NCBI GenBank assembly: GCA_026936325.1
Contig: JAPTHN010000001.1
Coordinates: 74,022,380 to 74,086,379 of the forward strand
Source: Platynereis dumerilii
Taxonomy: Eukaryota > Annelida > Polychaeta > Phyllodocida > Nereididae
Direction of reading: 5' to 3'
Length of the DNA stretch: 64,000 nt
Part shown: one piece after another, positions 1-11,939 of the stretch
Numbering within the stretch: position 1 is the first letter of the stretch
How the letters are laid out: each line of letters starts with the position of its first letter
The notes under the pieces: generated by a model
Told to the model about the DNA's origin: nothing
The model's input: the letters and a program-made list of their open reading frames with translations, nothing else
The model's database searches: none
Made by a program: the position numbers and the translations under genes

Positions 1-1654
1 GACCTTGAATCATTTTTCAAGGTCACAGGCCACTTCAAAGTCAGTTTTTTTATTATTTCAAGTGATTGCTTCTCAGGTAATTACAGGCAAATTTCACTTC
101 CCAACTATATTACATGTACTACATATAAGTTACACAATCTGACCCAGTTTCAGGAAAGTAGGTCAAGGTCAAGGTCGTACAGAGCCATTTTCACTCCTGG
201 AATTGAGAACACATGATCTCAGAAACCAACAATTTTTGAATTGTGTAATTGATGACAAAAGTTTCATAAATGACTAATCTAGGTCTGCGACTTATTTTTA
301 TAATGATATCATGCTTACTTTTTGAGTTACGTAATTTTAAATATTGACCGCGTCGTCAAAACAGGTGACCTTGAATGTCTGACCCTGAAATATCGATTTT
401 AGGCCATAACAATGTATAGTGAACCCCCCCAAAGTAGCCCCCAAAACCCCCATACCCACCTTCAAATTTGACCTTGACCTCATTTTTCAAGGTCATTTGG
501 CTCTTCAAAGTGCAAAAAGTGCTTATTTTCAAAAATTCTGAAAATTATGTTTTTTTCATGATATCACCTTGATATATTACCTCTAGACAGACGAAAATAT
601 GTGCATTTAGAATATGCAATCCAAAGTCCTCTAACATTTTACCTTAATTTTCTACAAAATTCCAAATATTGCAAACCGGATAATATTAAAAAATGACAAA
701 TTATCGCGTTTTTGACATGGAAATATAGATCCGAGAGAGTTACAATAATTAATTGATCCCCCCATTTTCCCATCTTGATTCTGAAAATCATATTTGTTTT
801 GACCTAGAAAATTATTTTCAAGGTCAAATTCAAGGTCAAACATGATGAAAAATTTTACTTTTTTGACATTTGATTTTTTTACACAGACAAGAAATCAAAA
901 TATTGTTACAAAAATGTCACACATACTTGCTACAATAGTCTAGAGGCATCTTATAAATTTTCAAGGTCCTCGGATTAACCTACATTAGACCGTGAAGGTC
1001 ACAAGGTCAAAAAATTAGGGAAAAATTTACGATATTTTTTCACATTTCTCAATAATAGCATTATTTCGATCGGCTGTAGCTCCGGTCCTAATTAAGTTAC
1101 AGAGAATCTGAAAACAGATTTGGAAAGGCCAAATTCTCCCCTAGTTGCCATATATTGAACATTTTGTCGTAGCTCTGACGGTATAAAAGATCGCCGGACC
1201 CTGAAAATTTCATGTTTTTTGTCAAATTTTCACAATTTATCATCATTTTGACAAGCAAATAATCATTTTATTTCAATGAAGCTATTTGAGCATACTTTCA
1301 TCTTTTGTTCAGATAATCCTGCCAAGTAATATTTGTTTCCATGAAACCGTTTCAGTTCTAGAGTAATTTTAAGTGAAAAACTGCATTTTTTCAGAAATTT
1401 CTTGAGTCCACATTTCTGAATTGTACCATAATTTCAATCGGCCGTATCTCCGGTCCTAATAAAGTTACGGAGAATCTGAAAATAGATTTGGAAAGCACAA
1501 ATTCTCCTCTAGTTTATATTTTTGAACAATTTCTTGCATCACTGACGGTTAAAAAGATCGCCGGACCCTGAAAAATGTATGTTTTCAGAAATTGCAGTCA
1601 TTTCGATATATTTTCAGGACTAGAAGTGTCTTAGCCAATGCATTCCTAAAATTC

Positions 1655-2425
1655 CAAGGTTGATGTACTGATGATGTACTGATTGATGTTCGGGTTGATG
1701 CACTGGTTGATGCACTGGTTGATGTACTGGTTGATGCATGGTCAATGCGCTGGTCAATGCGCTGGTCATTGGACTGTTCAATGTACTGTTCAATATTCGG
1801 CAAATCAAATTTTCCTCTAGTTTTCATTCTCTGAATGTTTTCTTGTAACTCTGGTGCGTTAAAGGAACGCCCAACCCTCAAAATTACGTGCTTTCGGTCA
1901 GATATTTTTGTATCAGTCAGTGTATCAGTCAGTTTATCAGTCAGTGTATTAGTCAGTGTATCAGACAGTGTATCAGACAGTGTATCAGACAGTGTATCAT
2001 AAGTATCAGTCAGTGTATCAGTCTGCGAATCAGTCAGTGTATGGCCACAAACCAATTGACATGTTACAGTAAGGGTTTATCTGTCTGCTGACTATATGTC
2101 ACATCACAACTACTCCACGGACAGATAGTCTTTAAGTACTTCCATATATCTGTGCACACTATGTACATTCTAAGTAACATGCAAAATTAAAGGTGATAAA
2201 TTAATATTACATGTGATATTATTTTGCATGATATTGCAAGTGATATTGTATATATAATACATTACATGTAACTTTACATTTGATATTGCATAATATTACA
2301 TGTGATATTGTGTGTGATATTGCATGTAATGTTACATGTGCAAGACGCATGCAATTGCATGTACAAGTTTATGTGCAAGTTCATGTGCGAGTTTCATGTT
2401 CATGTTCAAGTTCATGTCCAATGTC
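1655..2425 (+). repeat. 12-bp-period minisatellites of A1
   Basis: Three arrays of different sequence but the same period: GGTTGATGTACT-like (about 1660-1800), TGTATCAGTCAG-like (1908-2042) and TTCATGTGCAAG-like (2360-2422). They create long repetitive open frames on both strands (ISQCISQC, SDTLSDTL, HQPVHQPV) that are not genes. The same three arrays are at 7012-7778 in A2. Confidence 0.85.
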
Positions 2426-2526
2426 ATTTCCGATATCATTTCTGTGTTTTCTCACATTGATTTCACTGCCAATAATTATATGATAGGTGAAGTTTTGTCA
2501 CCGCATCGCGGTTACCCGATTTCTAG

Positions 2527-3865
2527 TATTCAAGTTGCGTTCGTACTTTCCAAAAAAGGTCCTCGAAAAATTTTCAAAAAATTCATGAAGGAAGCCCACC
2601 ATGCCCGTATGACACCCACCGGTTTCGCCGACCTTGATTCATTTTTCAAGGTCGCAGAGCACTTTGAAGTCAGATTTTCCATACTTTTGAAATGCCCAAA
2701 TCTCATCCGGTTACGCCCGGATTTCGTTTCTGTCACTTTTATTAGGTTCCACATGCTTTTTGCAAGTTACAAAGTGAGACTTCCGAAAACGCAGGTCCAG
2801 GTCCAAGATGGCTACGGCCATTTTTAGTACTAAACGATTGTCGCACGAGATGTCAGAAACCGTAAGCCCCAGGGTTTTCAAAGTGAGGCCAAAAGCTGGC
2901 TTGGTGGCCGGGCCAGTGCTGTAAGTTATAACTGTGGTGATCCCATGTTTGGTTATGCAGTTACATAATTTTAAATATTGACCGCGTCATCAAAACCAGC
3001 AATTATCCTACGGTGCACCCCCCCCCCCTTTGAATTATGCTTTTTGCTGAAACTCCTGTGGTCTAATACTGTAGAAAGCCAAAATATACCTAATTCAAGC
3101 CTTCTCTATGTTATATAAGCAACCTGCAAGCTGAAATACTTGCAGAAGACTCCATTCTAGCAGACGACACATGTCTTATGGTTTCGAGTCCCGCAGTAAA
3201 CAAAAAGCTGTGCTGTGATTGGCTGACTTAAGGCAGGTGAACTTCGAAGTTGAGGCTGCAGGCCAGTAAATAGCATGGAAATTGGTTAGAATGGAGTAGA
3301 TTAGCATCACTATGGCTGTGACATGGACCGGGATTGCCCCGGAAACAGGTCAAAACAGAAAACCGCATATTTTTGGCGGGAAAAGCTGAAACACCGCATT
3401 GTGGGGGTGCCGGTGGCAGTTTAATGCCTTTCTGGACCCCTTCCCCCTAGAATTGCATGGTTTTGTGATTCTAGGCCTTTGCATAGGCCTATGTGGGTCC
3501 ATTACGGCATTCGCATGCTAAAAGATAGGAAAATGGGCCTTCCGGTCAGAATCAACCTGAACGTACTCGGGCCAAATGTCTTGACACATTACTAATCCTC
3601 ACTAGTAGAGCAGCATTTCCTGCAAAAATGATGAAAATCGCATCATTTCTGAGCCCCCAAATTGCCAAAAACCTCCGTTTTTGCATTTTTCAAGAAAAAA
3701 TCGCCCCGTCACAGGAAATTGATTTTGAGGCTGAAAGTGGCTCTGAAAGATTGCTTGGAGTCGGACCCATAACCTAATACCCTTACTTTAGTTATGTTGC
3801 ACCAATAACACCCCGATTACATGTGGTGAAGTTTTGTCACCGCTTCGCGGTTACCCGGTCTCTAG
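2527..3865 (+). repeat. 3' extension module Ma of A1
   Basis: This 1339-bp segment starts with TATTCAAGTTGCG directly after the core terminator and ends in its own hairpin plus CTAG. It is nearly the same as 3866-5206 and 7883-9224. Its first 150 bp and a stretch near 2955-2995 resemble the 5' part of the family A body, so it looks like a diverged relative. The middle, including a C10 run near 3018 and about 3050-3800, is not shared with the other A copies and could be captured DNA. No protein is recognisable. Confidence 0.65.
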
Positions 3866-5206
3866 TATTCAAGTTGCGTTTGAAGTTTCCGAAAAAGGTC
3901 CTCGACAAATTTTCAAAAAATTCATGAAGGAAGCCCACCATGCCCACATGACACCCACCCGGTTTCGCCGACCTTGATTCATTTTTCAAGGTCGCAGAGC
4001 ACTTTGAAGTCAGATTTTCCATACTTTTGAAATGCCCAAATCTCATCCGGTTAAGCCCGGATTCCGTTTCTGTCACTTTTATTAGGTTCCACATGCTTTT
4101 TGCAAGTTACAAAGTGAGACTTCCGAAAACGCAGGTCCAGGTCCAAAATGGCCACGGCCAGTTTTAGTGCTAAGCAATTGTCGCACGAGATGTCAGAAAC
4201 TGTAAGCCCCAGGTTCTCAAAGTGAGGCCAAAAGCTGGCTTGGTGGCCGGGCCAGTGCTGTAGGTTATGGCTGTGGTGATCCCATGTTTGGTTATGCAGT
4301 TACGTAATTTTAAATATTGACCGCGTCATCAAAACCAGCAATTATCCAACGGTGCACCCCCCCCCCCTTTGAATTATGCTTTTTGCTGAAACTCCTGTGG
4401 TCTAATACTGTAGAAAGCCAAAATATACCTAATTCAAGCCTTCTCTATGTTATATAAGCAACCTGCAAGCTGAAATACTTGCAGAAGACTCCATTCTAGC
4501 AGACGACACATGTCTTATGGTTTCGAGTCCCGCAGTAAACAAAAAGCTGTGCTGTGATTGGCTGACTTAATGCAGGTGAACTTTGAAGTTGAGGCTGCAG
4601 GCCAGTAAATAGCATGGAAATTGGTTAGAATGGAGTAGATTAGCATCACTATGGCTGTGACATGGACCGGGATTGCCCCGGAAACAGGTCAAAACAGAAA
4701 AACCGCATATTTTTGGCGGGAAAAGCTGAAACACCGCATTGTGGGGGTGCCGGTGGCAGTTTAATGCCTTTCTGGACCCCTTCCCCCTAGAATTGCATGG
4801 TTTTGTGATTCTAGGCCTTTGCATAGGCCTATGTGGGTCAATTACGGCATTTGCATGCTAAAAGATAGGAAAATGGGCCTTCCGGTCAGAATCAACCTGA
4901 ACGTACTCGGGCCAAATGTCTTGACACATTACTAATCCTCACTAGTAGAGCAGCATTTCCTGCAAAAATGATGAAAATCGCATCATTTCTGAGCCCCCAA
5001 ATTGCCAAAAACCTCCGTTTTTGCATTTTTCAAGAAAATATCGCCCCGTCACAGGAAATTGATTTTGAGGGCTGAAAGTGGCTCTGAAAGATTGCTTGGA
5101 GTCGGACCCATAACCTAATACCCTTACTTTAGTTATGTTGCACCAATAACACCCCGATTACATGTGGTGAAGTTTTGTCACCGCTTCGCGGTTACCCGGT
5201 CTCTAG
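3866..5206 (+). repeat. 3' extension module Mb of A1, tandem copy of Ma
   Basis: This 1341-bp segment is a head-to-tail repeat of Ma. It also begins TATTCAAGTTGCG and ends with the terminator GTCACCGCTTCGCGG and CTAG. Small substitutions separate it from Ma. Ma is closer to module Mc of A2 than to Mb over the region near 2800 (for example GATGGCTACGG in Ma and Mc, AATGGCCACGG in Mb). It is followed directly by the 5' tip of A2. Confidence 0.65.
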
Positions 5207-5208
5207 TT

Positions 5209-5270
5209 AAACTTCACCTATTACATAGGTGAAGTTTCTTGTTTTCGTAAGTATTATTATTATTATTTTT
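5209..5270 (+). repeat. Family A 5' tip: 13-bp foldback plus TTA landing pad
   Basis: The stem has 13 perfect pairs and a 3-nt loop. Its left arm is the reverse complement of the subterminal motif ATAGGTGAAGTTT just before the 3' hairpin, which makes the asymmetric terminal inverted repeat described for Helitron2/Helentron elements. The same tip is at 11940-11966 and 22565-22593, always preceded by TT. Confidence 0.8.
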
Positions 5271-7882
5271 CCGCCACCCCCTAATTTCTTCGAAAAAATT
5301 GCAAAAAATTCACATACATAGTCTTACATGACCTTATCACACTGACCAAGTATCGGTGACCTTGAATCATTTTTCAAGGTCACAGGCCACTTCAAAGTCA
5401 GTTTTTTTATTATTTCAAGTGATTGCTTCTCAGGTAATTACAGGCAAATTTCACTTCCCAACTATATTACATGTACTACATATAAGTTACACAATCTGAC
5501 CCAGTTTCAGGAAAGTAGGTCAAGGTCAAGGTCGTACAGAGCCATTTTCACTCCTGGAATTGAGAACACATGATCTCAGAAACCAACAATTTTTGAATTG
5601 TGTAATTGATGACAAAAGTTTCATAAATGACTAATCTAGGTCTGCGACTTATTTTTATAATGATATCATGCTTACTTTTTGAGTTACGTAATTTTAAATA
5701 TTGACCGCGTCGTCAAAACAGTGACCTTGAATGTCTGACCCTGAAATATCGATTTTAGGCCATAACAATGTATAGTGAACCCCCCCAAAGTAGCCCCCAA
5801 AACCCCCATACCCACCTTCAAATTTGACCTTGACCTCATTTTTCAAGGTCATTTGGCTCTTCAAAGTGCAAAAAGTGCTTATTTTCAAAAATTCTGAAAA
5901 TTATGTTTTTTTCATGATATCACCTTGATATATTACCTCTAGACAGACGAAAATATGTGCATTTAGAATATGCAATCCAAAGTCCTCTAACATTTTACCT
6001 TAATTTTCTACAAAATTCCAAATATTGCAAACCGGATAATATTAAAAAATGACAAATTATCGCGTTTTTGACATGGAAATATAGATCCGAGAGAGTTACA
6101 ATAATTAATTGATCCCCCCATTTTCCCATCTTGATTCTGAAAATCATATTTGTTTTGACCTAGAAAATTATTTTCAAGGTCAAATTCAAGGTCAAACATG
6201 ATGAAAAATTTTACTTTTTTGACATTTGATTTTTTTACACAGACAAGAAATCAAAATATTGTTACAAAAATGTCACACATACTTGCTACAATAGTCTAGA
6301 GGCATCTTATAAATTTTCAAGGTCCTCGGATTAACCTACATTAGACCGTGAAGGTCACAAGGTCAAAAAATTAGGGAAAAATTTACGATATTTTTTCACA
6401 TTTCTCAATAATAGCATTATTTCGATCGGCTGTAGCTCCGGTCCTAATTAAGTTACAGAGAATCTGAAAACAGATTTGGAAAGGCCAAATTCTCCCCTAG
6501 TTGCCATATATTGAACATTTTGTCGTAGCTCTGACGGTATAAAAGATCGCCGGACCCTGAAAATTTCATGTTTTTTGTCAAATTTTCACAATTTATCATC
6601 ATTTTGACAAGCAAATAATCATTTTATTTCAATGAAGCTATTTGAGCATACTTTCATCTTTTGTTCAGATAATCCTGCCAAGTAATATTTGTTTCCATGA
6701 AACCGTTTCAGTTCTAGAGTAATTTTAAGTGAAAAACTGCATTTTTTCAGAAATTTCTTGAGTCCACATTTCTGAATTGTACCATAATTTCAATCGGCCG
6801 TATCTCCGGTCCTAATAAAGTTACGGAGAATCTGAAAATAGATTTGGAAAGCACAAATTCTCCTCTAGTTTATATTTTTGAACAATTTCTTGCATCACTG
6901 ACGGTTAAAAAGATCGCCGGACCCTGAAAAATGTATGTTTTCAGAAATTGCAGTCATTTCGATATATTTTCAGGACTAGAAGTGTCTTAGCCAATGCATT
7001 CCTAAAATTCCAAGGTTGATGTACTGATGATGTACTGATTGATGTTCGGGTTGATGCACTGGTTGATGCACTGGTTGATGTACTGGTTGATGCATGGTCA
7101 ATGCGCTGGTCAATGCGCTGGTCATTGGACTGTTCAATGTACTGTTCAATATTCGGCAAATCAAATTTTCCTCTAGTTTTCATTCTCTGAATGTTTTCTT
7201 GTAACTCTGGTGCGTTAAAGGAACGCCCAACCCTCAAAATTACGTGCTTTCGGTCAGATATTTTTGTATCAGTCAGTGTATCAGTCAGTTTATCAGTCAG
7301 TGTATTAGTCAGTGTATCAGACAGTGTATCAGACAGTGTATCAGACAGTGTATCATAAGTATCAGTCAGTGTATCAGTCTGCGAATCAGTCAGTGTATGG
7401 CCACAAACCAATTGACATGTTACAGTAAGGGTTTATCTGTCTGCTGACTATATGTCACATCACAACTACTCCACGGACAGATAGTCTTTAAGTACTTCCA
7501 TATATCTGTGCACACTATGTACATTCTAAGTAACATGCAAAATTAAAGGTGATAAATTAATATTACATGTGATATTATTTTGCATGATATTGCAAGTGAT
7601 ATTGTATATATAATACATTACATGTAACTTTACATTTGATATTGCATAATATTACATGTGATATTGTGTGTGATATTGCATGTAATGTTACATGTGCAAG
7701 ACGCATGCAATTGCATGTACAAGTTTATGTGCAAGTTCATGTGCGAGTTTCATGTTCATGTTCAAGTTCATGTCCAATGTCATTTCCGATATCATTTCTG
7801 TGTTTTCTCACATTGATTTCACTGCCAATAATTATATGATAGGTGAAGTTTTGTCACCGCATCGCGGTTACCCGATTTCTAG

Positions 7883-9224
7883 TATTCAAGTTGCGTTCGT
7901 ACTTTCCAAAAAAGGTCCTCGAAAAATTTTCAAAAAATTCATGAAGGAAGCCCACCATGCCCGTATGACACCCACCCGGTTTCGCCGACCTTGATTCATT
8001 TTTCAAGGTCGCAGAGCACTTTGAAGTCAGATTTTCCATACTTTTGAAATGCCCAAATCTCATCCGGTTACGCCCGGATTTCGTTTCTGTCACTTTTATT
8101 AGGTTCCACATGCTTTTTGCAAGTTACAAAGTGAGACTTCCGAAAACGCAGGTCCAGGTCCAAGATGGCTACGGCCATTTTTAGTACTAAACGATTGTCG
8201 CACGAGATGTCAGAAACCGTAAGCCCCAGGGTTTTCAAAGTGAGGCCAAAAGCTGGCTTGGTGGCCGGGCCAGTGCTGTAAGTTATAACTGTGGTGATCC
8301 CATGTTTGGTTATGCAGTTACATAATTTTAAATATTGACCGCGTCATCAAAACCAGCAATTATCCTACGGTGCACCCCCCCCCCCTTTGAATTATGCTTT
8401 TTGCTGAAACTCCTGTGGTCTAATACTGTAGAAAGCCAAAATATACCTAATTCAAGCCTTCTCTATGTTATATAAGCAACCTGCAAGCTGAAATACTTGC
8501 AGAAGACTCCATTCTAGCAGACGACACATGTCTTATGGTTTCGAGTCCCGCAGTAAACAAAAAGCTGTGCTGTGATTGGCTGACTTAAGGCAGGTGAACT
8601 TCGAAGTTGAGGCTGCAGGCCAGTAAATAGCATGGAAATTGGTTAGAATGGAGTAGATTAGCATCACTATGGCTGTGACATGGACCGGGATTGCCCGGAA
8701 ACAGGTCAAAACAGAAAAACCGCATATTTTTGGCGGGAAAAGCTGAAACACCGCATTGTGGGGGTGCCGGTGGCAGTTTAATGCCTTTCTGGACCCCTTC
8801 CCCCTAGAATTGCATGGCTTTGTGATTCTAGGCCTTTGCATAGGCCTATGTGGGTCCATTACGGCATTCGCATGCTAAAAGATAGGAAAATGGGCCTTCC
8901 GGTCAGAATCAACCTGAACGTACTCGGGCCAAATGTCTTGACACATTACTAATCCTCACTAGTAGAGCAGCATTTCCTGCAAAAATGATGAAAAATCGCA
9001 TCATTTCTGAGCCCCCAAATTGCCAAAAACCTCCGTTTTTGCATTTTTCAAGAAAAAATCGCCCCGTCACAGGAAATTGATTTTGAGGGCTGAAAGTGGC
9101 TCTGAAAGATTGCTTGGAGTCGGACCCATAACCTAATACCCTTACTTTAGTTACATCGTACCAATAACACCCCGATTATAGGCGGTGAAGTTTTGTCACC
9201 GCTTCGCGGTTACCCGGTCTCTAG
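7883..9224 (+). repeat. 3' extension module Mc of A2
   Basis: This 1342-bp module is homologous to Ma and Mb. It differs near its end (TTACATCGTACC instead of TTATGTTGCACC, then TATAGGCGGTGAAG), so it is not a simple copy of Ma throughout. It ends with the hairpin ACCGC-TTC-GCGGT and CTAG, followed by TTATTATT. Confidence 0.65.
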
Positions 9225-11934
9225 TTATTATTATTATTATTTTTCCGCCAAAAAAAATTTCCTCAAAAAATTCACAAATATAGTGTTACATGACCTCATT
9301 ACACTGACCCAGTTTCGGTGACCTTGAAACATTTTTCAAGGTCACAGGCCACTTCAAAGTCAGTTTTTTCATTATTTCAAGTGATTGTTTCTCAGGTAAT
9401 TACAGGCAAATTTGATTTTCCAATTACATGACATGTACTACATACAAGTTACATAATCTGACCCAATTTCATGAAAGTAGGTCAAGGTCAAGGTCGTACA
9501 GAGCCAATTTCACTCTTACAATTGAGAACACATGATCTCAGAAATCAGAGGTTTCTGAATTGTGTAATTGATGCCAAAAGTTGCCTAAATGACCAATCTG
9601 GGTCTGCGACTCATTTTTGTAATTTGTCATGCTTACTTTTTGGGTTACGTAATTTTAAATATTGACCGCGTCGTAAAAACAGGTGACCTTGAATGTCTGA
9701 CCCTGAAATATCGATTTTAGGCCATTACAATGTATAGTGAACCCCCCCAAAGTAGCCCCCAAAACCCCCATACCCACCTTCAAATTTGACCTTGACCTCA
9801 TTTTTCAAGGTCATTTGGTCTGTCAAAGTGCAAAAAGTGCTTATTTTCAAAAATTCTGAAAATTATATTTTTTTTCATGATATCACCTTGATATATTATC
9901 TCTAGACAGACAAAAATAAGTGCATTTATAATATGCAATCCAAATTCCTCTATCATTTTACCTTAATTTTCTACAAAATTCCAAATATAGCAAACCGGAG
10001 AATGTTAAAATATGACAAATTATTGCGTTTTTGACATGGAAATATCGATCCGAGAGAGTTACAATAATTAATTGATCCCCCCATTTTGACATCCTGATTC
10101 TGAAAATCATATTGGTTTTGACCTATAAACTTATTTTCAAGGTCAAATTCAAGGTCAAACATGATAAAAAATTTTACTTTTTTGACATTTGATTTTTTTA
10201 CACAGGCAAGGAATAAAGATATTTTTACAAAAATGGCAGGCATACTTGCTACAATAGTCTAAAAGGATTGTGTAAATTTTCAAGGTCCTCGGACTGACAT
10301 ATGTCACACCAAAAAGGTCACAAGGTCAAAAAATGAAGGAAATATTATAATATTTTTTCAATGATAGCGCTATTTCAATCGTCCATAGCTCCGTCCTAAC
10401 TAAGATACAGAGAATCTGAAAACAGATTCGGAAAGGTCACATTCTCTTCTAGTTTTTTGATATACTGAACATTTTTTCGTAGCTCTTACGGTTTAAAAGA
10501 TCGCCGGACCCTGAAAATTTCATGTTTTTTGTCAAATTTTCACAATTTATCATCATTTTGACAAGGAAGTAATCATTTTATTTCAGTGAAGCTATTTGAG
10601 CATACTTTCATCGTCCGTTCACATAATCCTGCCAAGTTATATATGTTTCCATGAACCGTTTTGGTTCCAGAGTAATTTTAAGGGAAAAACTACATTTTTT
10701 CATAAATTTCTGAAGTCCACCTTTCAGAATTGTACCATTATTTCAATCGGCCGTATCTGCGGTCCTAATAAAGTTACGGAGAATCTGAAAATAGATTTGG
10801 AAAGCACAAATTCTCCTCTAGTGTCTATGTTTAAACCAATTTCTTGTATCAATGACGGTTAAAAAGATCGCCGGACCCCGAAAATGTATGTTTTCAGAAA
10901 TTGCTGTCATTTCGATATGTTTTCAGGACTAGAAGAACGGTGCCAGTTTCAATCAGCAGTAACTCTAATCGATGTATTGGTTGATGTATTGGTTGATGTA
11001 TTGGTTGATGTACTGGTTGATGTACTGGTTGATGTGCTGGTTGATGTACTGGTTGATGTACTGGTTCATGCACTGGTTCATGCACTGGTTCATTCACTGG
11101 TTCATGCACTGGATCATGTACTGGTCAATGTAGAGGTCAATGTACTGTCCATGTACTGTCCAAGTACTGGTCCATGTTTTTTTCTATATATATATTCATG
11201 AAGCTCAAATTCTCCTCTTGTTGTCTTTCTCTGAATTTTTTCTTGGAGCTCTGACGGTTGAAAAGATCCCCTGACCCTCAAAATATTTTTGTGCCAGTCA
11301 CTGTATCAGTCAGTGTATCAGTCAGTGTATCAGTCAGCGTATGGCAACAAACTGATTAACATGTTTCAGTAAGGGTTTATTGCAGGGTTTATCTGTCTGC
11401 TGACTATAATTATGTCACATCACAACTAGTTCATGGACAGATAGTTTATAAGTACTTCCATGTATCTGCGCACGCTTCATACATTTTAATTGACATGCGA
11501 AATTACACATAATAAATTGATATTGCATGTGATATGATTTAGCATGATATTGCAAGTGATATTGTATGTTTGATACATTGCATGTAACTTTGCATATATG
11601 TGATACTGCAAAATATTACATGTGATACTGTGTTTGATATTGCATGCAAAATGTGTGCAATTACATTCATGTTCAAGTTCATGTTCAAGTTCATGTTCAA
11701 GTTCATGTTCAAGTTCATGTTCAAGTTCATGTTCAAGTTCATGTTTAAGTTCATGTTTAAAAGTTCATGTTTAAGTTCATGTTCATGTTCACATTCATGT
11801 CAAATGTCATTTCCAATGTCATTTACACTATCATTTCCAATATCATTTCCGTGTTTTCTCACTTTCATTTCGTTGCAAATAATTACTATGAAAGGTGAAG
11901 TTTTGTCACCGCATCGCGGTTACCCGATTTCTAG
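9225..11934 (+). mobile_element. Family A element, copy A3 (body and 3' end; 5' tip outside window)
   Basis: The body starts with TTATTATTATTATT and TTTCCGCC, exactly like the segment just downstream of the A2 foldback, but no foldback lies between it and the A2 terminus. The simplest reading is that A1 and A2 landed in A3's TTA tract and that its 5' tip lies left of the window. It ends with AAAGGTGAAGTTT, the hairpin ACCGC-ATC-GCGGT and CTAG at 11931-11934. It is about as long as the core of the other copies and has no extension module. Divergence from A1/A2 is clearly higher than between A1 and A2. Non-coding; the 105-aa frame at 10884-11201 is repeat-driven. Confidence 0.7.
10970..11790 (+). 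repeat. 12-bp-period minisatellites of A3
   Basis: The GGTTGATGTACT array is at 10970-11120, a short TGTATCAGTCAG array at 11295-11340, and TTCATGTTCAAG repeats at 11667-11785 are very regular. The DVLVDVLV and MNLNMNLN frames come from these. Confidence 0.85.
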
Positions 11935-11939
11935 TTATT

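Larger units (their letters stand above)
1..5206 (+). mobile_element. Family A Helentron-like element, copy A1 (5' end outside window)
   Basis: This is a non-autonomous rolling-circle element cut by the left edge of the window. Its core (1-2526) is almost identical to 5358-7882; I see one 1-base indel. The core ends in the family 3' signature: ATAGGTGAAGTTT, the hairpin ACCGC-ATC-GCGGT, a 10-nt spacer, then CTAG at 2523-2526. Two extra 1.34-kb modules follow, each closed by a variant of the same terminator (CTAG at 3862-3865 and 5203-5206). The body is AT-rich with many GACCTT/AAGGTC motifs and three 12-bp-period arrays. All reading frames are short and explained by the repeats; there is no Rep or helicase motif. 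The assignment to Helitron2/Helentron rests on the CTAG-T end, the 3' hairpin, the subterminal inverted repeat and the lack of target duplication, not on any protein. Confidence 0.75.
5209..9224 (+). mobile_element. Family A Helentron-like element, copy A2 (both ends present)
   Basis: This is the fullest family A copy in the left nest (4016 bp). The 5' tip is a perfect 13-bp foldback: AAACTTCACCTAT (5209-5221), loop TAC, ATAGGTGAAGTTT (5225-5237). CTTGTTTTCG and a short (TTA)n tract (about 5252-5270) follow. The core ends at 7882 with the standard terminator, and one extension module follows to CTAG at 9221-9224. Beyond it lies the TTA tract and body of A3, so A2 sits in the landing pad of A3. 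It follows A1 with only TT between CTAG and the 5' A, which fits a head-to-tail abutment if one T belongs to each element. Non-coding. Confidence 0.8.

Noticed and set aside
1585-2055. 156-aa minus-strand frame with TDTLTD repeats, and similar frames at 6941-7411, 10884-11201, 11600-11941 and 13814-14179
   Set aside because: They are read out of 12-bp minisatellites (12 is a multiple of 3, so both strands stay open). There is no domain, and the frames change with array length between copies.
2336-2827. 163-aa frame across the core terminator of A1
   Set aside because: In A2 the same region gives a 100-aa frame because of a single-base length difference, and the frame spans a transposon end. 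No protein family is recognisable.
5209-5237. Family A as an ordinary TIR-type MITE with a TTA target duplication
   Set aside because: The inverted partner is subterminal, not terminal. The 3' end is a hairpin plus CTAG, and the empty site at 34480 shows no 3-bp duplication for the sister family B.
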